From Shewanella baltica (lineage in GTDB: Bacteria > Pseudomonadota > Gammaproteobacteria > Enterobacterales > Shewanellaceae): DNA of 64,000 nt. The notes below the pieces were generated by a model. It ran no database searches. It saw only the letters and a program-made list of their open reading frames with translations, and had not been told where the DNA came from. The position numbers were made by a program, and so were the translations under genes. The stretch is from assembly GCF_900456975.1 (NCBI RefSeq), contig NZ_UGYM01000002.1, positions 2,914,001 through 2,978,000 on the forward strand, given 5' to 3'. Numbering within the stretch: position 1 is the stretch's first letter; each line of letters begins with the position of its first letter. Positions 35,757 to 44,258 of this stretch are shown here, one piece after another.

Positions 35757-35990
35757 ATGCTTTCACCTTGCGTCGCACGCTGCGGTTTAAATGACGAAGA
35801 CTACTGCATGGGCTGCTTTCGACATATCGATGAAATCGTCAGTTGGCGCACGAGTAGCGAAGCGCAACAGGCGGCCATTTGTCAGCAACTCCCCGCCCGT
35901 AAAGCTTTATTTGAAGGCAGTGAAAATCAGCATATTTTAAGCCGTGATAAATGGTTAGCTGCCGAGGCGCGTTTAACCGACAAGGACTAA
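35757..35990 (+). CDS. DUF1289 family protein
   Basis: A 77-residue protein opening with SPCVARCGLNDEDYCMGCFRHIDEI, the four-Cys signature of DUF1289, which probably binds a metal or Fe-S cluster. AAAGGA precedes the ATG. Function unknown; the family is widespread in proteobacteria. Confidence 0.9.
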   Translation: MLSPCVARCGLNDEDYCMGCFRHIDEIVSWRTSSEAQQAAICQQLPARKALFEGSENQHILSRDKWLAAEARLTDKD

Positions 35991-36046
35991 ACCCGTCCGC
36001 TAACGCAACCTTCTCCGCAATATCATCCTGCTAAAAAACTGCAAGA

Positions 36047-36409
36047 CTATTTTTTCAGCATTGATTTCAAGTCAGCAAAGGGATTGTAGGTCGCCGCCGC
36101 TTGTTTCGTTTCTGTGGTGCTGCCGTAACGGATCAGTTCTTCGAAACGAGAATGTTCGTTGTCGTGGCAATACAGGCACAATAACTCCCAGTTTGAACCG
36201 TCTGACGGGTTGTTATCATGGTTATGATCGCGATGATGCACTGTCAGTTCACTTAAGTTTTTCGGGGTAAACTCGCGTGTACAACGGCCGCACACCCAAG
36301 GATAGAGTTTTAACGCCTGCTCACGGTAACCGCCCTCACGCTTAGCTTTGTACTCCCGCGCATCGGCTAATACTTTGTCTAACTTACTCTGGCCTGGCAC
36401 TGACGACAT
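36047..36409 (-). CDS. yajD: HNH nuclease family protein YajD
   Basis: A 120-residue HNH endonuclease-fold protein. The CGRCTREF and LLCLYCHDNEH pairs bind zinc, and LTVHHRDHNHDNNPSDGSNWELLC is the HNH core near residue 65. I start at ATG 36409 (MSSVPGQSK) after AGGGA. The longer frame to 36448 would begin inside the terminator of the gene upstream. YajD is conserved in gammaproteobacteria and its role is unclear. Confidence 0.9.
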   Translation of the reverse strand: MSSVPGQSKLDKVLADAREYKAKREGGYREQALKLYPWVCGRCTREFTPKNLSELTVHHRDHNHDNNPSDGSNWELLCLYCHDNEHSRFEELIRYGSTTETKQAAATYNPFADLKSMLKK

Positions 36410-36433
36410 AGTGTAATCCCTAAAACAAACCCT

Positions 36434-36477
36434 AAAAAATTGCCCCAAGGATAATCCGAGTTATCACTTGGGGCAAT
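36434..36477 (-). terminator. Terminator for the BCCT transporter gene
   Basis: ATTGCCCCAAG and CTTGGGGCAAT form an 11-bp perfect stem, extended inside by GATAA/TTATC around TCCGAG. The minus strand continues into TTTTTTAGGG. Confidence 0.88.
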
Positions 36478-36573
36478 ATCTCCCGCACTTTGCGGGTTAA
36501 TGGTGCGCGATTTGTAGACGTAAATGGCTAAGCCGACTTACGTTACTGGCTTACCTTGCTTAACTTACATTAC

Positions 36574-38550
36574 TTAGCTTATGTGGGCATGATCGGCATT
36601 CGACAGATGCAAGTAGTGTAAGTATTTTTCATACTGAGTCACCACATCCGCGAGGATTTGCTCTTCGGTATACCCCATCACATCGTAATGTTGACCACCT
36701 TGTTCTAAATACACTTCGGCGCGGTAATACAAGGTATTACCCTGCTCGATTTCAGTCCCTATCGGGTTAGTGATTTCGAAACAACGGGTGCGTACTCCGT
36801 AAACAAATGGCAAGTTCACCTCGTTGCTAATCACCAAACGTACGCGGCCATCTAAGTATTCGAGATCGGCCACTATACCTTTGGTCATAAAGTGTTGACA
36901 CACCTTAGATAAAGCGGGCGTCGCAACATTGTTCAAGAACACTTGCGCTTCTTCATGGGTGGGATGCGACACGAGCACGCCAATGCGCTCTTCCCAGCTC
37001 ATGTTGGTTTTGGCGTACTGCACACTGGTATTGTGTAACTGCACACTGTTGATCTTAAGCCAGTCATTCTTCAGGGCTTTAAATAATCCCAGACACATGA
37101 ATAACATCACCACGAGGAACGGCATGGCGCTGGCGATAGCCGCCGTTTGCAGCGCCTGTAAACCACCAGCTAACAACAATACCGAGGCCACAACCCCTTG
37201 CAACAGTGCCCAGAAAATCCTCTGCCATACGGGCGCATTGTTATCGCCGCCCGAGGTCAGATTATCAATCACTAAGGATCCCGAATCCGACGAGGTCACA
37301 AAGAAGGTCACGACTAAACAAATCGCAATCCCTGAGAGTAAGGTCGGGAACGGCATGTGCTCGAAAAACACAAACAAGGCCACTGACACATCGGTATTCA
37401 CCGCCTCGGCAAGGTAGGTCGCGCCTTGATTCATAATCGAATCAATCGCCGAGTTACCAAACACTGTCATCCACAGGAAGGTCAGCGCCGATGGTACAAA
37501 TAACACACCAATCAAAAACTCACGGATGGTACGACCGCGGCTCACGCGCGCAATAAAGGTACCAACAAAAGGTGACCAAGAAATCCACCAGCCCCAATAG
37601 AGCAAGGTCCAGCCGCCGAGCCAATCTTCCTTATGTTGATAGGCGTACAAGTTAAAGGTTTTACCAACCAAATCACTTAAGTAACTACCGGTATTCTGCA
37701 CAAATGCCTGTAACAGCATGACAGTAGGGCCCAAGATCAAGACGATAAGCAATAAGATAATCGCGAGGCCAAGATTGAGTTCACTTAAGCGTTTGACGCC
37801 TTTGTCGAGGCCAGAAAACACCGACAGCGTCGCGAGCAAGGTAATGCCGATGATCAAGCACACTTGCACTACAGCGTTATTAGGTAAACCTTCAAATAGA
37901 TAACTCAGACCCGAGTTAACCTGCAACACACCAAAGCCCAGTGATGTCGCCACCCCAAACATAGTGCCGAGCACGGCAAAGGTATCGACAATATGGCCAA
38001 TAGGACCATAAATGCGTTCACCAATTAAGGGATAAAGGGCACTTCGTGGCAGTAGCGGTAACTTATGACGATAGGAGAAGTAGGCCAGACTCAATGCCAC
38101 TACGGCATAAATCGCCCAAGCATGCAGTCCCCAATGGAAGAAAGTAATCTTCATCGCCTCTTTTGCGGCGGCGAGACTCTCAGGTGTAGCATCTGGCGGC
38201 GCCAGATAGTGCATTACAGGTTCGGCGACCCCAAAAAACATCAGGCCAATACCCATACCTGCCGAAAACAACATGGCAATCCAGCTTTTATAGCTGTAAT
38301 CCGGCACAGAATGATCTGGCCCGAGTTTGATATCGCCAAAGCGACTGACCATGACAAAGATGATAAAAATCAGGAAAAACGCCACGCTCAGAATGTAAAG
38401 CCAACCGGCTTTCACTTCTATCCATGACTGTATTGATCTAAAAACGGTGTTAGCCTCTGTGGGCCATACTGCACAAATCATCACCATCAAGATGATGAAA
38501 AAGACCGACGAATAAAATACCGGCGGATTAATACTCGACTTGATCGACAT
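36574..38550 (-). CDS. BCCT-family betaine/choline/carnitine transporter
   Basis: A 658-residue secondary transporter with 12 membrane segments and a long cytoplasmic C-terminal tail (residues 510-658) typical of BetT-like osmosensing members. The motif SWIAMLFSAGMGIGLMFFGVAEPV near residue 90 includes the glycine-rich GMGIG of TM3. The substrate box is WTLLYWGWWISWSPFVGTFIARVSRGRTIREF near residue 320. TSSDSGSLVIDNL follows near residue 425. GGGAGAG precedes the ATG. It probably imports choline or betaine with protons or sodium. Confidence 0.92.
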   Translation of the reverse strand: MSIKSSINPPVFYSSVFFIILMVMICAVWPTEANTVFRSIQSWIEVKAGWLYILSVAFFLIFIIFVMVSRFGDIKLGPDHSVPDYSYKSWIAMLFSAGMGIGLMFFGVAEPVMHYLAPPDATPESLAAAKEAMKITFFHWGLHAWAIYAVVALSLAYFSYRHKLPLLPRSALYPLIGERIYGPIGHIVDTFAVLGTMFGVATSLGFGVLQVNSGLSYLFEGLPNNAVVQVCLIIGITLLATLSVFSGLDKGVKRLSELNLGLAIILLLIVLILGPTVMLLQAFVQNTGSYLSDLVGKTFNLYAYQHKEDWLGGWTLLYWGWWISWSPFVGTFIARVSRGRTIREFLIGVLFVPSALTFLWMTVFGNSAIDSIMNQGATYLAEAVNTDVSVALFVFFEHMPFPTLLSGIAICLVVTFFVTSSDSGSLVIDNLTSGGDNNAPVWQRIFWALLQGVVASVLLLAGGLQALQTAAIASAMPFLVVMLFMCLGLFKALKNDWLKINSVQLHNTSVQYAKTNMSWEERIGVLVSHPTHEEAQVFLNNVATPALSKVCQHFMTKGIVADLEYLDGRVRLVISNEVNLPFVYGVRTRCFEITNPIGTEIEQGNTLYYRAEVYLEQGGQHYDVMGYTEEQILADVVTQYEKYLHYLHLSNADHAHIS

Positions 38551-38947
38551 TGACTCTCCCTATTTCTAGCGGGTTCACTCTCCAAATATCTCAGCGCACC
38601 AACGGAGAGATAGAACAAAACTTATACTCAAAATATGTTTAATGCTGCGGGGCTCATCTATGACCAGTATGGGCTCAATCCCACAGATCAATGCAACGAC
38701 TCGCTATGGCTAAACGTGACAGGATCTGAAAAACGGGATTAACAACACACGACTTTGACAGCCGATGATTGATGGATAAATAGCGTTAACACCACTAAGG
38801 CAGTCAAAGCATGCCTTTAGCATAAAACAAATTTATAATTAGAATATTCAGCACAAAAAATGGCGACCATATTGGTCGCCAAAAAATTATACCACAAAAA
38901 TCATCAAATTTAATTTTAAACGCTAAACCGCTTGAACCAACATCCGA
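38551..38947. other. Intergenic region upstream of the BCCT gene
   Basis: A 397-base spacer between two leftward genes. It holds the terminator of the DUF502 gene (38855-38886) and, presumably, the BCCT promoter. I see nothing else in it. Confidence 0.5.
38855..38886 (-). terminator. Terminator for the DUF502 gene
   Basis: TGGCGACCA and TGGTCGCCA form a 9-bp perfect stem around TAT, flanked by A runs on both sides on the plus strand, so T runs follow the stem on the minus strand. Confidence 0.9.
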
Positions 38948-39529
38948 TTACTTAGTCGGTGTTTGCGAAATGCCAGCGGTTAAATTAAAGCGCATCGCCT
39001 CTTCAAACGACCAGTCGACCATGATTAGATCGTCACGTTTGATCAAGCTCGTCACGCCCGCCATTTGGTAACTCAATTGGAACAACACAGGCACCCAATC
39101 GCCCTCAGGCAACGCATCTAACAATGGCTGCGGCGGCGTATCTGTCATGATAAATCCCACCACAAAACTGCCATTAGCCTGCTTCACTAAAACTGTCTGT
39201 TGGCTGGTCGGCTTGCCATCTCGATTCATCAAAGAGGCAATATCACGGATACTGCCATAAACCGATTTAAACAGTGGGAAACGCATCAACTGGCGCTCAA
39301 GCCAACCATAAAGCCACACTATCGGGCTGACTGAAAACAACAGGCCCACCGCAAAAACTAATGCCACCACCAGCATAAAACCGGCGCCGACAAAGTGTTG
39401 GTTAATCCCTACCAACTCTAAAATCACAATTCCTAAACCATCTAACGATACAAACAGCGACCAAAACAGCCACAAACTCAAGGCCATAGGTAATAGATTC
39501 ATTAAGCCGCGGGCTAAGGTTTTCTTCAT
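38948..39529 (-). CDS. DUF502 family membrane protein
   Basis: A 193-residue protein with two N-terminal membrane helices (residues 8-35 and 48-75), followed by the DUF502 signatures PLFKSVYGSIRDIA and VGFIMTDTPP near residue 125. ATG 39529 is preferred over the GTG one codon upstream. It is monocistronic. The family is widespread and its role is unknown; a part in membrane or transport control has been proposed for plant homologues. Confidence 0.88.
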   Translation of the reverse strand: MKKTLARGLMNLLPMALSLWLFWSLFVSLDGLGIVILELVGINQHFVGAGFMLVVALVFAVGLLFSVSPIVWLYGWLERQLMRFPLFKSVYGSIRDIASLMNRDGKPTSQQTVLVKQANGSFVVGFIMTDTPPQPLLDALPEGDWVPVLFQLSYQMAGVTSLIKRDDLIMVDWSFEEAMRFNLTAGISQTPTK

Positions 39530-39716
39530 CACACTCTCATTCGGTCATAGGGATATAGTAGGCACAAAATATTTACGCAAAAAAACGCCACAAATGCTAC
39601 CACAGAGTCACTTTTGCACCAGCACATGATGTAAGGTATCTGACTCTTATTCGTCTCAAGCATAGAGATAGCGTTCAAAATCAGAGCCCACTCTGAGCCA
39701 TTCTAAGGAAAGTAAA

Positions 39717-40112
39717 ATGCGCGTAACCCGCTTAGATCATTTGGTCTTAACCGTAAAAGACATCACCGTCAGCGTCGAATTTTATCAAACCGTGCTCGGG
39801 ATGAAGAAAGTGGTATTTGGCAATCAGCGTATTGCGTTAAGTTTTGGCGACCAAAAGATTAATCTGCACCAAGCTGGCGCCGAATTTGAACCTAAAGCTG
39901 CAGCAGCCACGCCCGGCAGTGCCGATCTGTGTTTTGTAGTCAGCCATAACATAGAAGAAGTGATCGCGCATTTAAACGCTCTTCGGATTGAAATCATTGA
40001 AGGCCCAGTGCTACGAACCGGCGCCACAGGCCGGATAAACTCAGTCTATATCCGCGACCCAGATTGCAACCTGCTTGAGTTATCAGAATATCTGCCCGCC
40101 TGTACTGGGTAA
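39717..40112 (+). CDS. VOC family protein (glyoxalase-like)
   Basis: A 131-residue single-domain VOC protein. The start VTRLDHLVLTVKDITVSVEFYQTVLGMKKV contains the metal-binding His of the first module, and the C-terminal RDPDCNLLELSEY supplies the Glu. AAGGAA precedes the ATG. Homologues are annotated as glyoxalase or virulence-associated proteins; the substrate is not known. It marks the left border of the accessory island at 40.1-44.6 kb. Confidence 0.88.
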   Translation: MRVTRLDHLVLTVKDITVSVEFYQTVLGMKKVVFGNQRIALSFGDQKINLHQAGAEFEPKAAAATPGSADLCFVVSHNIEEVIAHLNALRIEIIEGPVLRTGATGRINSVYIRDPDCNLLELSEYLPACTG

Positions 40113-40146
40113 GCTAAGTTAAAAACTTCATTTGAATTTTTTAATT

Positions 40147-40397
40147 AAAGTCAAAGTCGTGGGGCTTCACCCCACACCCGACCAAGGAGGACTGCTCGTA
40201 CTATCCTCCTTGGATGCTCCAAGACGCCCCTACGGAGTTGAAAGCCCCTTGTGCTCATTGACAAATTTGCTATCGCTTCCGAAGGATGCGTCCCTGCACC
40301 TGCGGAAGCTAGTTCAGCATCTATGCCGAGACTCACGCACTCTTTATTAAATCAAGAGCTCTATTCGCCCTGCGGCAACTCCGAGGGGAGGTGTATT
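40147..40397 (+). repeat. 250-bp structured dispersed repeat (family B, copy 1)
   Basis: A second, inverted copy lies at 60523-60761 with roughly 85% identity by eye. The repeat holds nested inverted repeats: GTGGGG-CTTCA-CCCCAC, CCAAGGAGGA...TCCTCCTTGG, GCTTCCG...CGGAAGC, and an outer CGGAGTTG...CAACTCCG pair spanning most of its length. Non-coding. It could be a mobile palindromic element or a structured RNA. This copy is about 15 bases longer near its 3' third. Confidence 0.8.
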
Positions 40398-40584
40398 CCT
40401 TGGAGTTTTGAGTCGTTAAATAGCGATTCATCAGCAAAATAAGCGCGAAAAATGAGAAAGCTAAAACGATATCAAGTGATTACCCATCAAACTGTATAAA
40501 AAACCGCTACCGCAAAAAAGCAAATTCCTATAGCATCATTTATACCAATTGACATGGATGTGGCAGCGGCCATATTTGAGATTT

Positions 40585-40644
40585 AGTGAACAAGCGATTT
40601 ATGCCCTGCAAACAACGCAGCGCATAAATACTAAGACGTTAAAC
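40585..40644 (+). other. attC-like site in the shared left end of unit 1
   Basis: Inverted arms TTTATGC...GCATAAA surround CCTGCAAACAACGCAGC, and the right core is GTTAAAC, matching GTTRRRY. The left core AGTGAAC keeps only the AAC. The same structure recurs at 43767-43826. The cassette would be joined between G and TT of GTTAAAC at 40638. Confidence 0.55.
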
Positions 40645-40679
40645 GTCTTGTAGGTGAAGAGTCAACAACGAGGGTAAAT

Positions 40680-42233
40680 ATGGATATAGAGAATAAATTG
40701 GTTGATATCTTTCGAAGTCGCCCTGCTGGGCCTTTTCTTTTTTTAGGTTCTGGGTTTTCTAGAAGGTATTTGGGCTTAGAGGACTGGAAAGGGCTACTTA
40801 GTAAATTCTGCGTGACAGGAAAACCTTTCGAATATTACTTATCATCAGCCAATGGCAGTTACCCAAGAGTTGCCGCGTTGCTTGCTAAAGACTTTAATGA
40901 ATATTGGTGGTCTGCTCCTGAATATTCAAAAAGTGTAGAAAGGTTTAAATCAAAAGTCACAGATGAAACATCAGCACTTAGAATCGAGATATGTAGCTAC
41001 CTTTCTACATTAGATCAATCTAAAGCCAAAGAGTCTTCATACTCTGATGAAGTAAAGCTGCTTTCAAACTTAAACGTTGATGGTGTAATTACAACAAACT
41101 GGGATATGTTTATCGAGCAACTGTTCCCAGAATATAAAACTTACATCGGTCAAGAAGAGCTTTTGTTTTCCAATCCGCAAGAGATAGGTGAGATATACAA
41201 GATTCATGGTTGCTCAACAAGTTCCAGCTCATTGGTATTGACGGATACTGATTATGAATCTTTTAATCTAAAAAACACCTATCTAGCTGCAAAGTTAATT
41301 ACTTTGTTTGTTGAGCATCCAGTAGTCTTTATTGGGTATTCGATTTCAGATGAGAATATCAGCAGTTTGCTTAAAGCGATTTCTGGGTGTATCGGAAGAG
41401 ACAATGTTGAACAACTTAGGAAGAATCTAATATTTATACAGCGGCTAGCTGAAGGGGAAGAACAAAATATTTCCGATACGTACTTGACTATTGATGGCAT
41501 TCAAATTCCGCTTGTATTAGTCAAAACTAATGATTTTATTCCCGTTTATAAGGCAATTCATTCTACCAAAAGAAAGATACCTGCCAGAGTTCTTAGGTAT
41601 TGTAAGGAGCAATTGTACGAATTGGTTCAGTCATCTGAACCAGAGAAAAAAATATGTGTCGTTGATATTGATGAAATAGAGTCTAAAGATGATGTTGAGT
41701 TTCTTGTAGGTGTTGGTGTTGCCCAGCAAGAGTTTGTCGGGCCATCACCCGTTGGTTACGAAAGCCTTAGCACAAACGATCTTTTTGAGGATTTGCTACA
41801 CGAAAATAAAGGATACGATGCCGAACAGATTTTAAAACATGTGGCACCTAGATCTTGCAAGTCAACACCTAATGTTCCTGTGTTTAAGTATTTGCACCAG
41901 ACTGGCATTATCGATGAAAAGTCTTACAAGCAGTCAGTATTTAAACTTGATAAGGTTGTTTTCCGAGATCCTAAAAAACTGAGAATGAACTCATACTCAA
42001 AGCCATATTTCCGGAATTATCGGCATATGGATATGGAAGAGATCCTTGAGGCTTGTACACCTGAAAATGCGGCTGCATATATTCCGTTTTTAAGTCTAGA
42101 AAAAATTGATGTCGAATTACTGCATCAATTTTTAATTGAGAATCAAGAAAAATTTGACTACGAAGTTTCTAGCTACGCAAGCAGTTTTAGAAAACTTGCA
42201 GCGCTTTATGATCGATTGAAATGGGGCTGGTAA
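40680..42233 (+). CDS. SIR2-like NADase-domain protein, candidate anti-phage defence gene
   Basis: A 517-residue protein with an N-terminal SIR2-like (SIR2_2) domain: FLGSGFSRR at residues 22-29 for NAD binding, ITTNWDMF near 137-144 with the conserved Asn and Asp, the catalytic His in YKIHGCS near 173-179, and VFIGYSISDENI near 216-227. Bacterial proteins of this kind deplete NAD+ on phage infection. The C-terminal 240 residues are unassigned and probably sense or oligomerise. GAGGG precedes the ATG. The gene is AT-richer than its surroundings and lies between attC-like sites, so it is probably an integron cassette. The defence role is inferred. Confidence 0.8.
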   Translation: MDIENKLVDIFRSRPAGPFLFLGSGFSRRYLGLEDWKGLLSKFCVTGKPFEYYLSSANGSYPRVAALLAKDFNEYWWSAPEYSKSVERFKSKVTDETSALRIEICSYLSTLDQSKAKESSYSDEVKLLSNLNVDGVITTNWDMFIEQLFPEYKTYIGQEELLFSNPQEIGEIYKIHGCSTSSSSLVLTDTDYESFNLKNTYLAAKLITLFVEHPVVFIGYSISDENISSLLKAISGCIGRDNVEQLRKNLIFIQRLAEGEEQNISDTYLTIDGIQIPLVLVKTNDFIPVYKAIHSTKRKIPARVLRYCKEQLYELVQSSEPEKKICVVDIDEIESKDDVEFLVGVGVAQQEFVGPSPVGYESLSTNDLFEDLLHENKGYDAEQILKHVAPRSCKSTPNVPVFKYLHQTGIIDEKSYKQSVFKLDKVVFRDPKKLRMNSYSKPYFRNYRHMDMEEILEACTPENAAAYIPFLSLEKIDVELLHQFLIENQEKFDYEVSSYASSFRKLAALYDRLKWGW

Positions 42234-42234
42234 C

Positions 42235-42306
42235 GTTTAACAAGCCACTACACTCGGAAAATTTACTCGCTCCGCCCCCAAAATTCCGGTGTGTGGGGCG
42301 TTAAAC
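42235..42306 (+). other. Integron attC site closing the SIR2 cassette
   Basis: It begins two bases after the SIR2 stop codon. The left core is GTTTAAC (RYYYAAC) and the right core GTTAAAC (GTTRRRY). Between them are imperfect complementary arms (GCCACTACAC-CGGAAAATT against AATTCCGG-TGTGTGGGGC). The 72-bp length and unpaired bases are as expected for attC. Confidence 0.8.
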
Positions 42307-42378
42307 ACATAGAAATTTTAATCCGAAACTAATGGATTTGAGTAAAGAATCTAACAAGCTTTTGTCCCAAAACGAAAA

Positions 42379-42446
42379 CGGTTAACTGGACACCCAGCCT
42401 TAATGGCGCAGTCGGTTAACTGGACACCCAGCCTTAATGGCGCAGT
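42379..42446 (+). repeat. 34-bp perfect tandem duplication upstream of the RAYT-like gene
   Basis: Two identical adjacent copies begin with CGGTTAACTGGACACCCAGC and end in GGCGCAGT. A third partial match (GTTAAC) follows. The motif may be a recognition sequence of the nearby IS200-type transposase. Confidence 0.88.
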
Positions 42447-42495
42447 TGTTAACCTCCGACTATGCTTGGGTTAAGCATTAAACAAGGAGGTTTGT

Positions 42496-43473
42496 ATGCC
42501 GCGCCCTCGCAGAACTCAGATAAGTGTTGAAGACACTCCATATTACCATTGCTGTAGCCGCGTTGTTCGGCGTGCGTTTTTGTGTGGCGATGATGCCTAT
42601 TCTGGAAAAAACTATGACCATCGCCGTGGTTGGGTTGAGTCACTACTGTTTGAACTTGAAGCCGTTTTTGCCATTGATGTGGCAGCCTTTGCGGTAATGT
42701 CGAATCATCTGCATGTGGTGCTGCGGGTCGATATCGACAGTGCAAATTGTTGGACTGACCGCGAAGTACTTGAGCAATGGCATAAGCTGTTTAAAGGCGA
42801 TGAGTTAACGCAAAAATTTGCGCAAGGAGAGCTTGTTAAGGCGCATGAGGTCAACAGATTAAGGCATTCAATCGCCATTTATCGCAGTCGATTATGCGAT
42901 ATTTCATGGTTTATGCGCTGCCTTAATGAAACGATAGCAAGACAAGCAAATCAAGAAGATAACTGTACTGGTCGTTTTTGGGAAGGACGCTTTAAATCCC
43001 AAGCCTTACTTGATGAAGCTGCCGTTTTAGCCTGCATGGCTTACGTTGATTTAAATCCCATCAGAGCGCAACTGGCTGATACGCTAGAACAATCCGACCA
43101 TACCAGTATTCAGCTGCGCATTCGGGCCGCATTAAAAGGTGAACAACCTAAAAATTTACTACCTTTTATCGGTAATGAGCGCGTGAACCAGCCCAATGGC
43201 ATTGCGTTTTCCTTAACGGATTATCTCGAATTAGTGGATGATACAGGCCGAATCATCCGCAATGATAAACGTGGGACAATAAGTGCAAATAGCGCTAAGT
43301 TACTGACAAGATTAAATATCCCCCATGAGAATTGGCTCAAGCTGTCCACTGAATTTGGCAAGCTATTTCATGGTCCGGTGGGTACGCTGCAAGAACTCAC
43401 TGATTACTGTGAACATCTAGAAAAGCGACGACGGCACTTTGCGGCAAGCTGTCAGCACTTTCACAGCAACTAA
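42496..43473 (+). CDS. IS200/RAYT-like Y1 transposase
   Basis: A 325-residue single-strand transposase of the IS200/IS605 Y1 (REP-associated tyrosine transposase-like) family. The HUH motif lies in MSNHLHVVLRV near residue 75, and GRFWEGRFKSQAL and YVDLNPIRAQLA near residues 165-195 are typical of the group; the catalytic Tyr is expected in this helix. AAGGAGG precedes the ATG. It lies between the two cassette-carrying units. No obvious IS ends bracket it except the 34-bp duplication upstream, so it may be a domesticated or solitary gene. Confidence 0.87.
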   Translation: MPRPRRTQISVEDTPYYHCCSRVVRRAFLCGDDAYSGKNYDHRRGWVESLLFELEAVFAIDVAAFAVMSNHLHVVLRVDIDSANCWTDREVLEQWHKLFKGDELTQKFAQGELVKAHEVNRLRHSIAIYRSRLCDISWFMRCLNETIARQANQEDNCTGRFWEGRFKSQALLDEAAVLACMAYVDLNPIRAQLADTLEQSDHTSIQLRIRAALKGEQPKNLLPFIGNERVNQPNGIAFSLTDYLELVDDTGRIIRNDKRGTISANSAKLLTRLNIPHENWLKLSTEFGKLFHGPVGTLQELTDYCEHLEKRRRHFAASCQHFHSN

Positions 43474-43766
43474 CTGTAATACTGCTTAACCAAACCAATC
43501 ACTGCCCATTTGTTTTATTGGGTGGGTTAGCATGTCTTAAATACAACATTTTTTAATGAATTAGCTCATTTTTATGCCTCAGCTTCAGCTCTTCAACTTT
43601 TGATGACTCTCATTTAAGCAATTTTAGCTCGTACAAGTTGTAGACAAACCAAAAGTGCATTATGTTGTTGATCTAAAATGGATGGCCAGATTTAAAAAAA
43701 AACAAATTCTTATAGTATCATTTATACCAATTGACATGGATGTGGCAGCGGCCATTTTTGAGATTG

Positions 43767-43826
43767 AGCCAAGAAGTGATTTATGCCCTGCAAACAGCGC
43801 AACGCATAAATACTAAGACGTTAGCT
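43767..43826 (+). other. attC-like site in the shared left end of unit 2
   Basis: Arms TTTATGC...GCATAAA around CCTGCAAACAGCGCAAC match the site at 40585. The right core is GTTAGCT, off consensus by one base; the left core AGCCAAG is degenerate. Confidence 0.5.
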
Positions 43827-43845
43827 TGAAAAGGATATCTAGCAT

Positions 43846-44163
43846 ATGTATCAACTGTACTTCTCTTTAGCTCTAGTACTTATTGTTTTTAGTTTGCCAA
43901 TTTATATTCAGTACACGGCATTAAAACTTGAACAATCCGAAAATGGTGAGTCTACAGCTTGGTCTTTGTTTTTTGCAGATCCAAGTTTAAGGGTAATACT
44001 AACAATTATTAGTTTTCCTGTTATTGGTTTAACTAGTATTTTTGAAGTAATTAAAACTCTATTTAGTAGCGAACCTGTCAGGCCATCTTTGTTGCTATCA
44101 GGATTAATATCAATATGTTGGTTAATTTTGTTATGTTTAGGGTATGCGCAATATTTGAGCTGA
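43846..44163 (+). CDS. Small membrane protein, integron cassette cargo
   Basis: A 105-residue protein with three predicted membrane segments (residues 3-23, 49-68 and 80-102) and a short charged loop. It is AT-rich with no known domain. The gene starts 25 bases after an attC-like site and ends where the next begins, the typical size and fit of an integron cassette gene. An AAAAGG lies 13 bases before the ATG. Function unknown. Confidence 0.65.
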   Translation: MYQLYFSLALVLIVFSLPIYIQYTALKLEQSENGESTAWSLFFADPSLRVILTIISFPVIGLTSIFEVIKTLFSSEPVRPSLLLSGLISICWLILLCLGYAQYLS

Positions 44164-44258
44164 TAAGGTACTAAAATAGGACAAAAAACAGTTGGCTTTT
44201 TGCTCCTTCGTCGCTAAGTTTAGCCAACAATTTTGTGCCTCTTAGTGAGACGTTAGAC
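44161..44258 (+). other. attC-like site closing the small membrane protein cassette
   Basis: The right core GTTAGAC fits GTTRRRY exactly. The body holds ACAGTTGGC...GCCAACAATT as a paired arm and CTTAGTGAGAC before the core. The left core near TGATAAG is degenerate, so this is a probable rather than certain site. Confidence 0.5.

Larger units (their letters stand above)
40521..42353 (+). mobile_element. MITE-like unit carrying an integron cassette (SIR2 cargo), copy 1
   Basis: The left end CAAATTCCTATAGCATCATT and the following 120 bases match the left end of the unit at 43703. The right end, ACATAGAAATTTTAATCCGA and about 30 bases beyond, matches the right end of that unit. Between them lie an attC-like site in the shared left part, a SIR2-domain gene and a canonical attC site. 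The two ends are imperfect inverted repeats, clearest in the second copy. I infer a miniature transposable element with an integron recombination site that captured a cassette. Confidence 0.65.
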
